In this document: positions 25,601-38,165 of the stretch, one piece after another | Numbering within the stretch: position 1 is the stretch's first letter | How the letters are laid out: each line of letters starts with the position of its first letter | Assembly (NCBI RefSeq): GCF_025698545.1 | Contig: NC_068565.1 | Location: forward strand, 1,736,001-1,800,000 | DNA: 64,000 nt | DNA from: Gossypium raimondii | Lineage: Eukaryota; Streptophyta; Magnoliopsida; Malvales; Malvaceae | Direction of reading: 5' to 3' | Program-made: the position numbers and the translations under genes | Notes under the pieces: model-generated | The model's database searches: none | Told to the model about the DNA's origin: nothing | What the model saw: only the letters and a program-made list of their open reading frames with translations

Positions 25601-25988
25601 TTCATAGTAATAAAGGAAGTGAATCGAAAAAAAAAACTCTAATTTTAAGATATCTAATGAAACCGTCGTTAGAATTGAGATCTTATTTAAAGAAAAGAAA
25701 AATCAAATATATGTAATATATGCATGTATCCAAATGCTCGAAAAAAAAATACTATAATGATCTCTTAAGAACTTTGAGATCGCAAGTATGAGTTCATACT
25801 ATGTAAATATATGGGATTTCCTCTAATTTTATTTTAATTAATTATCTAGTTAAAGTTGAGTTATTTATTTAATTTAATGCTTATAATTCATTCTTTTAAA
25901 ATTGTTGTATTCTATACAATTTTCAAAAATTGAATTTGTGTTTTCTTCTTTATAAATGAAACATATTTATATATTATTTTATATTATT

Positions 25989-26534
25989 TAGATTTGTCCA
26001 TGGGTTAGACCACCCAGTTTGGTTCGGAAGTCTGCCTAAAAAATGAAAAAATTTGGACACAAGATAAGATATGTTTAGAAAATAGACTGGGCATCAGATA
26101 AGACTTTTTTTACCCGGCCCAACCCGAATTTGCAAAAAGAAAAAAAAATTGTTGTTTTCTTGTTGTGTTGCTGTTATTTCACCATTATGTTGTTATTATT
26201 TTGTTGTTATTGTTTGGATATTTTAAAGACATTTGCTACTATTTTAAAGACATTTACTTGTTAAATTGCACATATGTTAGTCTTATTTAAGTATAAAGAT
26301 TTTTTTTAAATTTATTTTTCAATTTTTGTGAAATATTTATTTTAATGTTTGTAGTATTTTATATGTTCTTAAAAATTATATAAAATTAATAATAAAATTA
26401 ATCTGAGCGAGCCATACCAAACTTGAGTTTTAACATTTTATTTGAGTTGGGCTTGGACAAAATTTTAGACCCATTTTTTGGGCCTATTAAACGAGTCTAA
26501 AATTTTGTCAATACTCAATCCATGAACAAATCTA
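25989..26534. mobile_element. TIR element, non-autonomous, about 546 bp
   Basis: It begins TAGATTTGTCCATGG and ends with an inverted TAGATTTGTTCATGG. The interior has a GTTGTT/GTTATT-rich stretch and 'gggcctattaaacgagtc'. The interior matches about 57520-57830, so this is a family. The flanks are AT-rich (ATATTATT versus TATATATG) and do not prove a target duplication. The TAG terminus resembles the hAT-like elements at 28637 and 45350. Confidence 0.6.
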
Positions 26535-26860
26535 TATATATGTCACATTTTTGTTATACAGTATTTTAATTATTTTTTGTCAGCTAGGTACATCCCCATG
26601 AGCATACAAAAATCTTAAATAAACTTATTATACAGAGAAGAGAACCTTTAAAACTATCTATAATTCCTTTTCAACTTTGAAATAGGAGGATAATGCGCTT
26701 CAACGCACTCAAATTCACATTCTACTGCACTGACAATAATATCATACTAATCGAGTTAAGACTCAATCGACAACCTAACAAAACACCTAAAAATGATCGA
26801 ATAATAAAGCTTTAAAAATCATGGGAGAGAAGGAAATTTTTCTTCATTTTATTGAATAAT
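26535..26860. other. intergenic, HSP20-like gene 3' flank
   Basis: No gene recognised. It likely includes the 3' untranslated region of the minus-strand HSP20-like gene. Confidence 0.35.
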
Positions 26861-26940
26861 AACCATACATGAAAAACAGCTCTTGGACAAGGACAACGAA
26901 AGAACATGCAATTAAAACACAGCAAAGATCACATATTGTT

Positions 26941-27420
26941 TTATTGTACAAGAACAAACCTGTTATTATTAGTGTTACCATTTCTCACACCACCACCAAG
27001 CTCTCCCTTAGGCACCGTCACAATAAGCTCCCCATCCTCGTAAATAGCACTAGCCAGCTCTGGTCGTGCCATCTCCGGCAACCTGAATCGCCACATGTCG
27101 AGCACTATATGATCCAAAGAACAAAAATCCACCAAATTTTCTGACCTTATTACGATCCTGGTAACCCCAGGGTGGATTTCCATCGCATGAGCCCTCACGA
27201 CATCGCCAATCCTCTCGTCCGTTTCAGCCACAAACTTGAAACGATCGGAGCTTTCTTCCACCGTCACGTCGGCGTCCGACCTAAATGGCAGTTCCAAAAC
27301 GCGGCCGAAGAGGTGAGGCAACCGCCTGAGCTTCTTGCGAGGTCTCTCGGCTTCAGATCTTGGGTCCATCTCATATTGGATGGCAATGTTTCTTTTCTTA
27401 GGCGATGGGTGGATTCTCAT
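26941..27420 (-). CDS. HSP20 / alpha-crystallin-domain protein
   Basis: Intronless 159-aa protein. The C-terminal part carries the signature of the alpha-crystallin domain's last strands: WRFRLPEMARPE from residue 110, then AIYEDGELIVTVPKG. The central segment (about 50-125) reads as a divergent domain. The N-terminus is very basic (PKKR at 7-10, RKKLRR at 28-33), unlike classic cytosolic class I/II small heat-shock proteins, and could act as a nuclear signal. There is no IXI/V oligomerisation motif; the tail is Gly/Asn-rich and ends FVLVQ. It therefore belongs to the HSP20-like superfamily rather than the canonical sHSP classes. No heat-shock element is evident just upstream. Base composition is GC-richer than its surroundings, consistent with a real gene. 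Confidence 0.85.
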   Translation of the reverse strand: MRIHPSPKKRNIAIQYEMDPRSEAERPRKKLRRLPHLFGRVLELPFRSDADVTVEESSDRFKFVAETDERIGDVVRAHAMEIHPGVTRIVIRSENLVDFCSLDHIVLDMWRFRLPEMARPELASAIYEDGELIVTVPKGELGGGVRNGNTNNNRFVLVQ

Positions 27421-27440
27421 GGTTTCAGATTTGAGGTTTA

Positions 27441-27870
27441 GGGAAGTTTTTCAATAATCCTTGGAAAAAGAAATTAATGGTAACACAAAATGGTGCTTTG
27501 GTGAAGAACAAAAGTAAAGAAATTTGGATTTGGGATCAAAATTTTGATCAAGTTATGCAGTGAGAGAAGTGAAATCATAATATCAATGGTCTCAATTCTT
27601 AAAAAAAAAACATTTTTTATTTTTCCTTTTTAAAGACTTTGTTAAAAAAAAACCAAAATGCTTACGAAAAAGAAAGTTGAAAAGGTAATTAGATTTTCAT
27701 GGTCAGTTATTTATTTTTGGAAAATTTGTTTAAAATCATAATAAGAATTTACCTGTAATTTTTAATTATAATATAATTTTACCATCATTTTACATTAATT
27801 GTAGGTGATATGTATACCGCAAAAACACAGAGCCAAGGGCTATAAAGAAAAAAATAGTGCATCTATAAAT
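27441..27870. other. upstream flank of HSP20-like gene, AT-rich
   Basis: No gene recognised. It holds the presumed promoter of the minus-strand HSP20-like gene. Confidence 0.35.
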
Positions 27871-27874
27871 AGAT

Positions 27875-28026
27875 AGATTAGTCAATTGAGTTTTAGTTTG
27901 ATTGGGATGAATATTGCTGCCAATGCAGAAGGACGTAGATTCGAGTGCATTGAAGCGTAGTATACTCTTACTTATGGGTTGGGAGGGGTTATGGATAGTT
28001 TTAGGCATTGTGTAAAAAAAAAAAAA
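27875..28026 (+). mobile_element. SINE-like element with poly-A tail
   Basis: TTTTAGTTTGATTGGGATGA (box A-like) is followed by GTAGATTCGAGTGC (box B-like) and then an oligo-A run at about 28013-28026. This is the layout of a tRNA-derived SINE. Target duplications were not confirmed. Confidence 0.5.
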
Positions 28027-28069
28027 GCAAATATAATCATGATCTTGTGAATTTTTTTATTTTATTAAT

Positions 28070-28460
28070 AGTGGATAGAGTAAATATCAGAAAAAAATTT
28101 CAGCCAGCATCCTAGGCTCAGGCTCGGTCCAACCCAAAATATGGGCCTAAAATTTTGTCCAGGCCCGGCCCGAAAAAAAATTCCTAAGCCCAAGCCTGCC
28201 CATTTTTTTAATAAACACCAAAAATTTATTTTAAAAAAAAGTATTTTAAAAATATTTTAAAATTAAAAAAATAGATATAAATATTTATTATATTCGGGCC
28301 CGGGCCGGGCCAAAAAAGTGGTGCTCGAGGCCCGACCCGTTTTCTAAACGGGCCTCATTTTTTTACCCAAACCCATATTTCAGGCCTATATTTTTACCCG
28401 AACCCTCCCATATTTCGGGCGAGCCGTCGAGCTGGGCCGCCCGACCCATGAGCACCTCTA
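28070..28460. mobile_element. GGGCC-rich hAT-like element, left end lost
   Basis: Same family as 28637-29051 and 45350-45813. It carries 'aaaatatgggcctaaaatttt', 'gtgctcgaggcccg', 'catatttcgggcgagcc' and the intact right terminus CCCATGAGCACCTCTA (ending 28460). The left terminus is degraded near 28075-28100, so no target duplication is readable. Confidence 0.75.
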
Positions 28461-28636
28461 GTTGAACTCTCCAAATCTAATGATACATATAGAATTACAT
28501 CAACGGCTAAGATTAAAGCCTATCTACAAGATGAGAATCCTAAGATATTTAAATTTTATACATCTTTATCTATTAGAATTTACAATAATTTTCCTTATAC
28601 CTCTAGTTTTATTGAACTGTCTCACTAGGTCACCAA

Positions 28637-29051
28637 TAGATGTGATCATGAGCCGGGTCGGGCCCAGAAAATTTTTTGGCCCGTGTCTTAGGCCCAGGCC
28701 CGGCCCAAAATATGGGCCTAAAATTTTGTCCAAGCCCAGCCCAAAAAAAGTTCCTAAGCCCGAGCCCGATCCGGCCGGCCCATTTTTTAATAAACACCAA
28801 AAATTTATTTTAAAAATAAAAATATAAAAGGTATTTTAAAATATTTTAAAAATAAAAAAATAAAAAAAAATATTTATTATATATTCGGGCCGAGTCGGGC
28901 CCAGGCCAAAAAAGTGGTGCTCGAGGCTCGGACCTTTTTCTAAATGGGCCTCGTTTTTTTGCCCAAACCCATATTTCAGGCCTATATTTTTACCCGAACT
29001 CTCCCATATTTCGGGCGAGCCAACGGGCCGGATGGCCCATGATCACCTCTA
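28637..29051. mobile_element. GGGCC-rich hAT-like non-autonomous element
   Basis: 415 bp. The left terminus is TAGATGTGATCATGAGCC and the right terminus is the inverted TAGAGGTGATCATGGGCC. The flanking 8-bp repeats are GTCACCAA (28629-28636) and GTCACTAA (29052-29059), 7 of 8 matching, an hAT-type footprint. The interior is alternating GGGCC words and A/T tracts. No transposase. Fortuitous open frames inside are Pro/Lys-rich and not genes. Confidence 0.8.
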
Positions 29052-29159
29052 GTCACTAATGATTCAAGTAGATGAGTTTCTTTTATGTGTTCTACAAATC
29101 AAGTCAGTTCAAATGAGTCTATTTAATCAATTGACCTCTATAGAACGCTCTGTGTGTAC

Positions 29160-29470
29160 TTGTCATGGGCTTTGATTCACGGCCAACTATTAGATTTTTT
29201 TATTATCCAACTATAAAAAGTTATAAAATGGTTATCTAATTATTTGACTTTTTTTGTTTTTAGTCACTTAACTATTTAAAATTTTGTTTTTTAGACCGTT
29301 AAATTGTTAACGAAAAAATAACTTGAAAGCTTTTGAAATTAACATAATAGCAATTTTAACCCTCAACATTTATACATTGTATCAATTTAATCTTGATTTA
29401 AAAAATTAACCCTCAATATTTACACATTGTGTAATTTATTTTTTGGTAGTTTTACTTTTATTTGTGACAT
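29160..29470. repeat. fold-back repeat fragment (family of 46255 and 56768)
   Basis: 'aagttataaaatggttatct' and 'agtcacttaactatttaaaa' are hallmarks shared with the longer copies at 46255-46645 and 56768-57250. Only part is present. Confidence 0.45.
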
Positions 29471-30001
29471 TAATAATTAATTTTAAAATAAGAAAAAAGA
29501 TGAAAGTTATTATATTGGATTTTTTTTAGTGTTTTTATTTTTGGTATATGCGATGAAATTTAGTTGGCTGATTTATTTTTGTTATTCTTTTAAGAGAAAG
29601 AATCACAAAGAAAAATAAAAGTGAGAAAAAAAAGATCAAATTACACCGTATATAAATATTGCGAGTTAAAATTTTTAGAATCTAATCACTAAAATGACAC
29701 AACTTAAAAAAAAAAAACTTTGGTGAGTAGAAGTTTAGTTTACCCATAACTTTTTTAAGGAAAAAAACAGAGCTCACTCTTGTAATTTTGCTTAGGGTTT
29801 TCTTTTAATCAAAACTAATCTGATTCTGCTTTCTACTCCAAAATCACCAAAAGCCCAGATTTCGTTTAGAAATTAGAAAACCCCATCGTTTATAGCGCTG
29901 TTAAATACCTCCATAAACATCATCCCCTCAAAAAAAGGAGAAGCTTCTCTCTCCCATTAACCCTAACTACACAAGAAATAAAATTACCTCAATACAATAG
30001 G

Positions 30002-33000
30002 ATGGCAGAAGCAGAGGTAGGATCTGGTGAAGGAAAGCCCCAAGAGATGTCGTTGAAGGATAAAGGGAATGAGTTTTTCAAGGCTGGGAACTACCTTAAA
30101 GCTGCTGCTCTTTACACTCAGGCCATTAAACAAGACCCTTCAAATCCCACTCTTTATAGGTAAATCTTTTTTGTCATCACATTGGATTTTGATTTATTGA
30201 GGTTTTTTGAGCTTTATTATTGAAATGCAATCTTGGGTTGGTTGTGAAATTGCCCACTTTTTGTTTGAAAGTATTCTCAAATGTAAGGTGGAACTAGTGT
30301 TAAAAGCTCTTTTTAGCTATTGGGTTTACTCTCTCTCTCTCGCTAATAATTATCCTATGGTTCATATATCATGTCCATGAACAAATTCTTGAGGATCCTG
30401 ATTCTGATATATATGGCATGTATTTATGTTTTTAAAAAACTGGGGTTTATCTCTTTTGCATCCACCATTTATTGTTGGAGTGTTTAATAAGCTATTGAAT
30501 TTGCTGAAATACCTATGGCATGTATTTATGTTTTAAAATCTGTTTGAAATTTTGTTCATTTGCTTGAATGATTCCTGGATGGGAGTGTTTAATAATCCCT
30601 TGAACTTGCTCAAAATACCCTTTTGGTATATGGTCAATAAGAACTATCATATAATTGAAAGTTAACCCTCCTGGGATTCAATAAATTGAATGATTTTAGT
30701 TTTAGGCCTTTATTGATGAATGTGGGTTCATTTTTTGTATTTTTTTTACTTCTCCTCGGATTCCATATATGAGAACTTGTATGTGTATGGTGTAGCCGTG
30801 ATTTCTTCCTTTTTTGCATCAATGATACAATTTCAATGTTATATTTTATTTAACCAGCAATCGAGCAGCAGCGTTTCTAAATTTGGTTAAACTTAACAAA
30901 GCGCTGGCTGATGCTGAGACAACAATTACTTTGAAACCTCAATGGGAAAAGGTAGATTTCTGTATTGTCTATTTATTTGGAGGGTGGTGCTGGGCCTAGG
31001 GAAATTGCAGCAATTGCATTCAGATAGTCATCAAAATTGAACTATTTAATCAGTGTGTTTTGGTATATTTCAGGGATATTTTCGAAAAGGATGCATTTTA
31101 GAGGCTATGGAACGATATGACGATGTAAGTACCCATATCCCTCCTTGAAACGTTGGTAAAGAGACTATGCTATTTGTTTACGGTCCTGATATTCCAAACA
31201 TTAAATTATTATAGGCTTTAGCTGCCTTCCAAATAGCTTTGCAATACAACCCACAAAGTGCAGAAGTCTCAAGAAAAATTAAGAGACTTTCGCAGCTTGC
31301 GAAAGATAAAAAGCGAGCTCAAGAAGTGCAAAATTTGCGATCCAATGTAGATATAGCAAAATGCTTGGAAACATTGAAATCTGAAATGGTGAGTTCCTTG
31401 AGCAAAAGTGTATGTACACGTATATTTTACTTATTTATTTTTCCCTTTATTTGTATATTCATGCATGGTTTGAGTATGGGCTCTGTTTTCTTTTCTCATT
31501 TGCAAGTGTTGTCTGTCAGCTATGACTATTCACTATCCTAGTGATATTCTTGCATGCTGGTATAGAGATCTGATGCAATTACTAGGATTATTTTCATTGT
31601 ACGTGTTGATGATAAAATGACCTTTCTCTTTGCAGTCTGAAAAGTACAAATCAGAAGATAGTTGGAAAGAGATGTTTTCTTTTCTTGTTGAGACAATGGA
31701 AACAGCTGTAAAATCATGGCATGAGACTTCAAAAGTGGATCCTAGAGTCTACTTCCTTCTTGATAAGGAGAAGAGCCAAGCCGATAAATATGCTCCAGTT
31801 GTCAATATTGACAAGGTATTAGACATTCAAAACTATCTAATATATGATCACAATCAATTCTAGAAATAAGTATTATATAGCTGTGTAATGTATATTTCCA
31901 CCATATTAACAGGAAAATGGTTCCCAATGATATCTAATGAAAAGTTCATCTTTCCTCTTGTTCCAGGCTTTTGAATCACCTCATACGCACAGCAGTTGTT
32001 TTTCATTTCTTAGGCAATATGCTGAAGATTCTTTCTCTAGAGCAGCTTGTTTAGTTGCTCCTAAAAGTATCATAGCTTATCCACAGGTAACTTCATATTT
32101 GTTCTAAATTGATATAGAAACTTGGCTTGTGGACATAGGACAACAATGATACTCTTAAATGCTATCTTATATTTGCAAAATCTCCTGTCTTGTGCACTCT
32201 TTTCAATTTTCTCCGTTGTAGGGAATGTACTTGTGGTATAATATATTTCTCATATGTTAATTTAGATAAACTGATAAGTTTTAAGATGGTACACTTGGTT
32301 GATGACCTGAAGTGATGGAGAGCTTGGTTTTTAATCTATTTCTAATAATAAAAAATGGGATTGCAGTTTATAATCCTTAAAGATTGTGGCTAATGGTTCT
32401 AGCAAGCATATGTCCTATCTTCTACATTATATTTTGCCTTCCATTTGTTCTTCAGAGAATCGACTAGTGCTTCCTTATTTTATGAAGCGCTAGTCATTTC
32501 TTTTAGTAGTAGCGAGACAGCTTCAGGCTGATTTTCAATTTGTTGCTGGGTTAACAAATCCTAGCCTCTGAATCTACTGACTGATTTATTACAAACACTG
32601 GGAACTTTTTGATATAAATTTATCTTCATTGGGGTTAGTGGACAAGGAGATGTCTCGAGTCTTTTTCAAAATTGCACGCTATCTCGAGTCCTTCGATTAC
32701 AGTTTACATCAAGGTTATTTGATGGTTTATTCACTGCATAGTTTAAGATTCTAAGATTCAAGTATACGGACCTCTGAATCTCTGATTCAATGCCCATCTT
32801 TGCAGGTCTGGAAAGGTCAGGGTTCAAGGAAGTGGAAGCATGGGCAACATGATGGTTTCTTTGTTCAATTCGAGTCACCACTCTTGCGAAAACTATGGTT
32901 TATTTCGAGTTCCAATGAGATGGGGAAGACACTGTGCAGGTTCATTCTCTCTCTGTCTCTTCATGCGCGCTCACACTCTCATCTATATATAGGTGTAGAC

Positions 33001-33415
33001 AATTAGATGTAACTTTAGTACTTTAAATTGCTAAATACGAGACATTTGTGAATGCAGTCCCCTGAAAATGTATTCGGTGAGTTCATTCTCTTAAAAGTTG
33101 TGCAAATCTGCTAAAAAAGTTGCCTTCCTAGCTGCTGCAACCAGATGAGAAATCATTATCTTAAAATATAAAATCTTTTTGAAAGTATGACATAAAAAAA
33201 AATCAGTATGCATGATTTTGTCTAATTGATCCTAATGCTTCAACAGTATATTAAATATGTTATGGTTAAACTGATTACTATTTAACTGATATATTTTTGT
33301 AAATGATTCAAGTCCGAACATCTTTGCCTATTTCAGGGATCCAGAGGTTCTAGATATAGGTGCACATGAAGTATTTCCACGCCTTTTCAAAGAAAAGCTA
33401 TCCAGTTCCTCATGA
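30002..33415 (+). CDS. TPR3: TPR3-like tetratricopeptide co-chaperone
   Basis: Carboxylate-clamp TPR protein expected to dock the C-terminal EEVD tails of Hsp70/Hsp90 in the cytosol. Exons: 30002-30159, 30858-30951, 31074-31124, 31215-31388, 31636-31815, 31967-32086, 32806-32939, 33337-33415. They total 990 nt, giving 329 aa. Residues 16-125 form three TPRs (SLKDKGNEFFKAGN, LYSNRAAAF, WEKGYFRKG). All five clamp positions are present (Lys19, Asn23, Asn54, Lys84, Arg88). The rest is the plant-specific C-terminal domain (EMFSFLVETMETAVKSWHE, VYFLLDKEK, VWKGQGSRKWK) seen in Arabidopsis TPR3-type proteins. The start is the first ATG after a T/C-rich leader and gives the family N-terminus MAEAE. 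The protein ends KEKLSSSS; there are no membrane segments. Confidence 0.95.
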
Positions 33416-34040
33416 GCTTTATCTTAGGCTGAAGGAAATTGCTAGGCATGCCGGTGGACTTTGATTGCGAGGTTTACATATGAAAAAAGGTACCAACAAC
33501 ATAGCGTGCTTGCTTGTTACTTCGAGTTGGATATGAATTTCCTTTTATATGTGAAAACTCGCCAACTAGGTACACTTTTTCGAGTCACATAGCACTCATT
33601 TTCTTGGTTTTGAAAAATTTTCTAAAGAAGTTTACAAGCCTTTTTTGAGTGATTACATTTTATGGGTGTTTGTTAAAACTGCTTTCTTGCCTTAAGTGAT
33701 TTGCGGGTTTCGGTTCTTGAGTTGGTTATATATGTTGGAAGAACTGTAAAGCTAGTTGGTGTAGAACTTATAATCTTGTTTTCTGTTGTAATTATATGTA
33801 GAAAGTTATTGATAAGGGCTGATGTAGTTTTGTTTCATTTATGCATGAAGTGTTTCTTTCTTTTAAGCTCACTTCCCTCCTGCTAGCCTTTTATCTACAT
33901 TTCATGGACTCTTCAATAATGGTTGCCATATTCGTGTCCAAAGTCCAATACTTCATTATAGGATAGAACACATAATTTGCGTAAAACGAGTCAGAAATGC
34001 ATGTGTATGTATATGTATGTGTTGTATGTTAGAGGAAATT
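33416..34040. other. TPR3 3' untranslated region and flank
   Basis: No further gene. It is moderately T-rich, consistent with 3' untranslated sequence for the first several hundred bases. Confidence 0.4.
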
Positions 34041-34392
34041 GGGTAAAAGTACCATAAAAACTCTACTAGAAATCAAATTGCATTTTGCTCTCTACTTAAA
34101 AAAGGGGTAATTAGTCCCTCTATAGGTAGTATTAAAAATTCCATCTATTTCTACTGTCAAAAATTAGCCCTTGTACGCTAGCATGAGGTACACGTAGCAC
34201 GTCACGTGTAATTGTCTGATTATTCCATTAGCTACGTTAGTTTTTAACAAAAGAAATGGATAAAAATTTTAATAAAAACGATCAATTTGCTCTTTGATCT
34301 AATTAATAGAGATTAATTTGTCTATTTTTTTTAATAAATGGAGCAAAATGCAATCTGATTTCTAGTACAAAGTTTTCATGGTACTTTTGCCT
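34041..34392. mobile_element. MITE (family TRGTAAAAGTAC) with 8-bp duplication
   Basis: 352-bp fold-back element. The left end is GGGTAAAAGTACCAT and the right end, on the opposite strand, is AGGCAAAAGTACCATG. The termini continue into inverted AAATTGCATTTTGCTC / CAGATTGCATTTTGCTCC. The flanking 8-bp repeats are AGGAAATT (34033-34040) and AAGAAATT (34393-34400), 7 of 8 matching. It is the same family as 23561 and 52364 and lies between TPR3 and the aldo-keto reductase pseudogene. Confidence 0.8.
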
Positions 34393-34417
34393 AAGAAATT
34401 GGTTTTCATTCACAAAA

Positions 34418-35445
<1,028 letters not shown>

Positions 35446-35454
35446 ATTGTAGCC

Positions 35455-35840
35455 ATATCATTTTAGTCAATGGATTTAATGGTTACTATTTGAGTCAAAA
35501 CTGAAATTTTAAAATTCGAAAAAGTATGGGACTAAAAATGATCATATTGGAGAGTAGAGGTTAAATCTATAACTTATATATAAAACGGGACTAATAGCAT
35601 AATTCGACCTAACTAATTTAATTGTTACTATTTTGGGTTAAGACTAAAATTTTAAAATATAAAAGTACAAAAAGTAAATTCATAACTTATGCATAAAAAA
35701 AGTAATACAATAATTCGACCTAACTTATTTAATTGCTACTATTACTGTTTTAAATTAGGACTAAAATTTTAAAAGCTCAAGAAGTACGAAACTCAAAAAC
35801 ATCAAAATTAAATGATAAAACTTAAACTACATAATTTAGA
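35455..35840. repeat. tandem AT-rich repeat, about 110-145 bp unit, three copies
   Basis: 'tttaatggttactattt' recurs at 35473, 35617 and 35728 with small changes. The companion words 'actaaaattttaaaa' and 'aattcgacctaac' recur in the same order. Related wording occurs at 45990-46200. It directly abuts the 5' truncation of the aldo-keto reductase pseudogene. Confidence 0.55.
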
Positions 35841-36254
35841 CACGGTATAAATTTAATCTAATTTTGTCGTAGTTTTAAGGTTAGATTCTGCTATTAGTAC
35901 CTATAATTTGATCAATTTAAGTTTTTGTACTTTTCGAATTTTAAAATTTATGTCCTCATCTGTTAAATTCACCAAGTTAAGTTCTGTTATTTCTAAAATT
36001 TGATGCGGCAAACATATTATCATATGTGTAATGTCATGTCAACTTTTGTTTTTATTTTACATATTAACAACTATCATTTACGTCAAGAATATGTTATCTT
36101 CCTATTTATGGGTCGGGGAAATTAAAAATTACATCCTGCAAAACCAGACTATATTTTTAGCAGATTCACGTATCCCACAGATAATGCTATTTAAGTTGTA
36201 CTAAAATAATAGCAATTAAATCTAACTCAAGATAATAAATAGAGTTTTTTTTAA
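35841..36254. promoter_or_regulatory. p24 gene upstream flank
   Basis: About 400 bp, partly repeat-derived. AATAAATAGAG about 20 bp before the ATG might serve as a TATA-like or leader element, but the spacing is too short to claim a promoter. Confidence 0.25.
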
Positions 36255-38165
36255 ATGGAGAGTAAATGGAGAAAAATATGGGGTTTAATTGGTTTGCTTC
36301 TTTTGAATTTTGTGAATAATGTTTCGTCGCTTTCGCTTACCATAACCAAAGTCGATTGCGTATACGAGATCGTCCGATCCGAAGGTGACATCGTTTCCGG
36401 TAACTTCGTTGTCGTCGATCACCATATTTTCTGGTCCTCCGATCACCCCGGCATTGATTTCAGCGTAACTTTTGTCATCCCAATCTATCTATATTTTTGT
36501 CCCTTTTTTCGCAGAATTCATGTTGATTCGATATTTGAGATTTTTGTGATTGATTTTAATGGTTTGTTGTCAGTGTTGAATACGGGATTTTATTGTTTCA
36601 GCTCATGCATTTATTATCAGATTATATTATATGAATTCGAAAATTCGGATTGGGAATTTCTCAGAGAAATCATGATGATTTTTGCGATTGATTTTAATGG
36701 TTTTGTTGTTGGTGTTGAATATGGGATTTTGTTGTTTCAATTCATGCATTTACAGTTGATTTATATTATATGGATTCGAAAAATCATATTCGGATTTGAA
36801 TTTTCTTTAAGATCGATGATTTCTGTGATCGATTTTAATGATTTGTTGGTGGTGTTGAATACAAGTTTTTCTGTTCAATGCAGATAACTTCTCCTGGGGG
36901 TGACATCCTTCATAATTTGAAGGGTACATCCGGGGATAAGTTTTCGTTCAAAGCACCACGTAGTGGACTGTACCAGTTTTGTTTCCACAATCCCCTTTCT
37001 ACACCGGAGACAATTGCCTTCTATATTCATATCGGGCACATACCTAACGAGCACAATCTTGCCAAAAATGGTTCCTTGTATTTTTTCCCTTTGAACTCTA
37101 CTCCCAAGTTCTAATTTTTGTTATAACTAACAGGGTAATTGCATTTGAGGTTTTTAACTATGACCCAAATTTTAAATTGGTGTCTGAACTTTAAAATATT
37201 CTAATTGAGTCCTTAAAATATCAACATCAAACAACTACCTTCGTTACCCTAACTATTAGTTTAGTTGTTAAATGTCAACTCAAATCTAATCTTGAGCACA
37301 AGTGTATACCTATTGCATGCTCACATCTGATCTAAGTTGGTCGTGTGATAAAAACACGTGTTTATAATTTTAATTCACGTGTTTTAAAATGATTGTTTCA
37401 CGTTACATATTTGAACTGATGTTTAATGCCTAAATTTACAGCTAGGCTGACAAAGAGGCTTGGATAATATAATAATATAATATACTCTGATGACTCAATT
37501 AAAATATTTTAAATTTTTTGAAACAAATTAAAATATGGGTATTAAATAATATATGTATCAAATTGTAAACATGTATGCTAGTACACTGCATGACCAACTT
37601 GGTTCTGATGTGCTAAAAAAAGAAATAGTTGTCCTACATTTTATTCATATAGATTTAAGTTATTCTTACGATAGGTATGCTCATATCTACAATTTAATCT
37701 GTATGTTTTATATATACTCAATGTTAAATTCGAAGCAAAAGTCACATGATAAAAAACTTAATTATTACAATACCTTTGTTACAGAACATTTGGACCCAAT
37801 TAATGTGAAAATTGCTGAGCTGAGGGAGGCTTTGGAGGCTGTCACAACCGAGCAAAAGTACTTAAAAGCACGTGATGCTGTTCATCGTCGTAGTAAGTTG
37901 CTCTATCGATAGCTGGAGTTTATTTTGATAATTATTAAATTATTTTAAAATTAAATTTAAATAATTTGTGAATATTAATATCTCTTTTATATCAACAGAT
38001 CTAATGATACGGTATTTATACTTGGATGCAGCAAATGAGAGCACGAAAACGCGTGTGATAGGTTACACAGTTGGACAATACATTTTGCTAACAATCGCTA
38101 GTGTACTACAAATTGTATACATCCGCCGTCTCTTCAGCAAATCCGTTGGATACAATCGAATTTGA
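36255..38165 (+). CDS. p24beta2: p24 beta-type EMP24/GP25L/p24 cargo receptor
   Basis: Type I membrane protein cycling between ER and Golgi in COPI/COPII vesicles. Exons: 36255-36464, 36884-37070, 37785-37892, 38032-38165. They total 639 nt, giving 212 aa. Signal peptide is about 1-26. The GOLD domain is about 27-115, with the conserved disulfide pair Cys35 and Cys103. Next come a linker/coiled-coil (EHLDPINVKIAELREALE, then EQKYLKARD) and a membrane segment at about 178-199. The cytosolic tail RRLFSKSVGYNRI lacks the dilysine of delta members but keeps the beta-type tail. The intron 2 donor is GTTCCT, unusual but forced by protein continuity (AKN-EHLD). Intron 1 is unusually free of in-frame stops (see findings). 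Confidence 0.94.
36540..36883 (+). repeat. imperfect tandem repeat forming p24 intron 1
   Basis: Three copies of a roughly 140-150 bp unit. The core GATTGATTTTAATGG and the following 'tggtgttgaatac/tgggatttt' recur at 36548, 36686 and 36837. The last copy runs up to the exon 2 acceptor. Confidence 0.75.
37133..37545. mobile_element. fold-back repeat in p24 intron 2
   Basis: It starts GGGTAATTGCATTTGAGG and contains 'ctatgacccaaattttaaattggtgtc'. The opposite-strand counterpart of this wording appears at about 41285-41365. It occupies much of the 714-bp intron. The right end is not precise. Confidence 0.5.

Noticed and set aside
28462-28827. 121-codon open frame with Pro/Lys-rich end, apparently a protein
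   Set aside because: Its second half is the GGGCC-rich transposon translated by chance; no start context, homologue or splice partner.
30634-30822. Minus-strand frame within TPR3 intron 1
   Set aside because: Intronic, AT-rich, no homologue.
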